Source: Gymnothorax reevesii
Lineage: Eukaryota; Chordata; Actinopteri; Anguilliformes; Muraenidae
NCBI GenBank assembly: GCA_029721435.1
Contig: CM056576.1
Span: forward strand, 118,719,166-118,783,165
Direction: 5' to 3'
DNA: 64,000 nucleotides
The notes under the pieces were generated by a model. That model worked only from the letters and a program-made list of their open reading frames with translations. It did not search any database and had not been told where the DNA came from. This document shows, piece by piece, positions 61,241 through 64,000 of the stretch. The translations under genes and the position numbers were made by a program. The first letter of the stretch is position 1. Each line of letters opens with the position of its first letter.

Positions 61241-62428
61241 AGCAAATGGGAGGCATGAAGGGATTTCGGGGATGTGCCTGTCTCACTGTAGATTACCAAA
61301 AAGCAGTGCTCTGTTGGGAAATGTCATGTCCGATCCCTGAAAACATGCAAGAATCCTATCCTTGTGGCAGACAGTGTGACAGAGCCACTTGAGGTAATCA
61401 CAGCACACCAAGACAGCTCCCTTGGCCTCAGACAAAGAGAAAAATTGCATCCTCCGAGTCATGTCTCCATTTTAAGTGCAGGAATAAATGGGTGTGAGTG
61501 CAGGTGCCTGTTTGTGTGTGTTGTTATGTGCACACGGTTAGAAGGAAGCACTGTTCAGCACAGTGAGTGCATGGTGTACAAGTTGAAGACAGTGGCTGTA
61601 GTTATTAACTCTTCAAGATGTACGTTCACATATATTCATGCCAATAGAAAAGGTCTTAACCTAAAATTCCAATTTGGAATTCATATTCTTTTCCAAGCAT
61701 TCCAATACTGATGTATGAATGACTAGTGTTAATTGAGAAAAATGTAGTTCCGGGGCACTGAATGAATCCTGACTGAATAATACAACAACAAAAATGCATT
61801 GCTCAAAGGTGCATTTTCATTAAAATGTTCTGCGTCCAGCTGCTTTCTCCTCCCATCCAGAGTCCAGAGCCTCATATTGCAGATAAAGTAGCGTTCACTG
61901 CACAGCAGGGCTCTTCCCCAAGGAAGGGGTGGTGTGGCGCGTCTTTGACAATAAGAGGCTGCTAAAGAAAAAATCAAAATATTTATCTTTTGAATATGAG
62001 CTTTTAACAATGTGCGCTATTGAATAGTGAGCAATTTATTTTTCCTCAATCAACATGTTGCCAATACAAGAGACTATTCTTTCTGCCCCAGTCCCCACTG
62101 AGATTAGAGCCTTAAAATACTTTCCCAAGGACTCTCTACATTATAATTGACTTTTTCATCACTCTCTCTCATTCTTATCCTCAATAATTTGACAAAGTTT
62201 GTTCAATACTTTAGAAAAAAATAAATAAATAGAAGCTTTTTCATTGTGATTGTGCTGCTTTCAGTGTTGGAATGCTGTATCAGATGCTGAAAGAAGCTCG
62301 CAATTCTTAACCACAAAGGAATTTCAAACATGTTTCAAATGAAATGCAAATCATGTTGTGGACTAAAAGTCATACAAAACCGGTATCTTTTTCATAAACA
62401 AAAGCTGGCCCAATGGTGTTACGCTTAA
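61241..62428. other. Intergenic DNA
   Basis: No gene or clear element recognised. Confidence 0.3.
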
Positions 62429-62986
62429 AGGGACAGTTCACCCAAAAATTAAAAATGCATATTTTTCCTTTTACATAGTGGTATGTATTCGTCTTTTAAA
62501 ATTATTTGGGTGTGACTTGCCAAGTTCGGGAGATATCAACAGTTGAGATGTCTGCCCTCTGGCGAATATGATGTAACTAAATTGCATTTGCCTTGTGGTG
62601 TTCAAATTGCCAAAAAAAAAAAAAACACATTTGAAAAATTAAAAAGAAATGTCTCTTTCCGGATATCATGACCTGGTCACTCAGGGTAATCTACAGACCA
62701 TATTGTGAGCAGTTTAATATCGGAGCTATTTTCTTTCTGCCTAACTCTCTACCAAACTATTTTCATACTATTGAACTACATCTCACAGAATGTTTTTTTT
62801 TTTTTCAAGTGTATTTTTGGTGCTCTGAGCAAAACGAGACAAATGCAATTTTCTTCCGTTATTTTTCGGAGAGGACAAACAGCTCTGCAGTCAATTCCTA
62901 AAAAGCTCAGCAACGCACACTAAAATTATTTAGATAAATAATTAGAAGGGAAAATTGCATTTTTGATTTTGGGGTGAGCTGCCCTT
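62429..62986. mobile_element. TTAA-flanked MITE
   Basis: 558 bp between TTAA (62425-62428) and TTAA (62987-62990). The left end (agggacagttcacccaaaaa) and the right end in reverse complement (aagggcagctcaccccaaaa) are inverted repeats of about 40 bp, continuing with aaaaatgca on both sides. TTAA duplications are left by piggyBac and Kolobok families. No transposase inside. Confidence 0.8.
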
Positions 62987-62990
62987 TTAA

Positions 62991-64000
62991 TGCCAAATTA
63001 CAGTTTGAACATGAACAGGTGGTAAGCAAATAAATGGTTGCCAATGATTTTTTTTTTTGTTTTTTTTTTTACTGAGACATTTTGAGTATTTTTAAAAGTG
63101 TGACTGACTTCCCTAAACCATTAACAAGCAGTATTATGCTCAAAGACTCACCATCTTGCACAGTGGGTAAGATGCATCAAATCCAAAACCAAGCTATGTT
63201 GGTTATTTGATGTACAACCATGTTGGTCAAGTTATACAAGATTTGTGAGAATATACATAAGTGAAATATTTTTCATTTCCTGATATATAACTGATTTTTG
63301 TAAGTTTAAATCAAACATGGCCCGAGCTGTGATGAAAGCCCTCATTAGAGCAATTGGGGCTGCTGCCACAAGAGGGCGATGGTAATCCTTGTTCCATTCA
63401 AACAAGTCTTACATTTACATTTATAAGCTCTTATCAGGAGCCCACAACATGACTTCAATGCAAGAACTGAGTACAAAAAAATGAAGTGCCTGAAAGAGCT
63501 TGTGTCAAGTCATAAATTTAGACACATGGTGGAACATTCTGAAAAACATCATCTCCCCGAAAGAGAAGGTATGTAGAGTATCATGTCGTTGAATTATGCT
63601 TTTAATGTGCTTGTAATTCCCATTTTTTCACTGGCAGTCAGTGGCAGTAGTTTTCTCCTGATCGAAGTAGCCTCAAATACAGTGAGGTTCCTTCTCTTAA
63701 TGAAAGCAATAACTCCACAAAAAAACTGCTGTAGAAAGTGAAAGAAGTAAGGCAAGGCTCACCAGATTTGTTGCTGCACAGTATAATCCTGTACTGGAGG
63801 CTGGCTATTTAGCTGTGAGCTGCTCTAAAAGAACAACCTTCAGCACCATAGGTGTTCCAAAAGAAGTCCAGTTCAACGAGGTCACCCTGCCCGGCAAGGG
63901 TAACCCCCTTCACATGCCATAGATAAAATATGCCATTTCTGCTCAGTTTCGTGAATAACATTTTCTCTTTACTTGAAAAGAAACATCAAAACTCCATTCT
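62991..64000. other. Intergenic DNA
   Basis: Poly-T near 63051. No gene recognised before the window ends. Confidence 0.3.

Noticed and set aside
1..64000. CRISPR array, rRNA, tRNA or bacterial-style operon
   Set aside because: No spaced identical repeats, no rRNA/tRNA signature, and the repeat content is that of a fish genome.

Overview
The window looks like intergenic DNA from a ray-finned (teleost-type) fish genome. The signs are many CA/TG microsatellites, 3' ends of L2-type non-LTR retrotransposons with their 'gggataggctccagc' motif, Tc1-like elements, several MITE families with terminal inverted repeats, gypsy-type solo LTRs, and a chromodomain-type Ty3/gypsy element. The species cannot be named from the sequence alone. 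I found no confident multi-exon host gene, rRNA, tRNA or CRISPR array. Almost every open frame in the first 54 kb lies in a repeat or has no recognisable composition.

Layout. 0-8.6 kb: simple repeats, a composite interspersed repeat (2828-3222), a striking 26-bp-arm hairpin (4423-4489), two L2-type tails and a solo-LTR-like block (6115-6510). 8617-8814: an open fragment of a THAP DNA-binding domain. 12.7-14.8 kb: a dead Tc1-like transposon with IR/DR ends, a broken transposase on the minus strand and a foreign block in its right end. 16.9 kb: a fold-back MITE. 20.16-21.93 kb: a three-level nest, in which a minus-strand solo LTR contains a MITE that contains another MITE. 22-33 kb: L2-type tail, microsatellites, telomere-like repeats and non-LTR tails. 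33-41.6 kb: DNA-transposon fragments (one split by a solo LTR), a TIR element with a telomere-like core, a nested MITE pair, a plus-strand solo LTR and a Tc1-like MITE. 43-50 kb: possible conserved noncoding blocks, a second copy of the composite repeat, a possible exon on the minus strand (45254-45525) and a weak second THAP-like fragment.

54959-61235 holds the best preserved element: a minus-strand Ty3/gypsy chromovirus-type retrotransposon bounded by a 5-bp target duplication (ATCAC). One 1358-codon frame carries capsid-like Gag, a CCHC knuckle, protease, reverse transcriptase, RNase H and a zinc-binding DD35E integrase. The chromodomain follows in another frame. Shared parts of the two LTRs look identical by eye, which means a very recent insertion. 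The 3' LTR has nevertheless lost about 500 bp, including the promoter. The site next to the 5' LTR is not an obvious tRNA primer site. It is an 11-nt perfect complement of a point in the LTR that lies about 25-30 bp from a TATA-like motif. That is the arrangement expected for Tf1/sushi-type self-priming.

The last 3 kb hold a TTAA-flanked MITE (62429-62986) and otherwise unremarkable AT-rich DNA. Elements are the main content; genes do not form pathways here.
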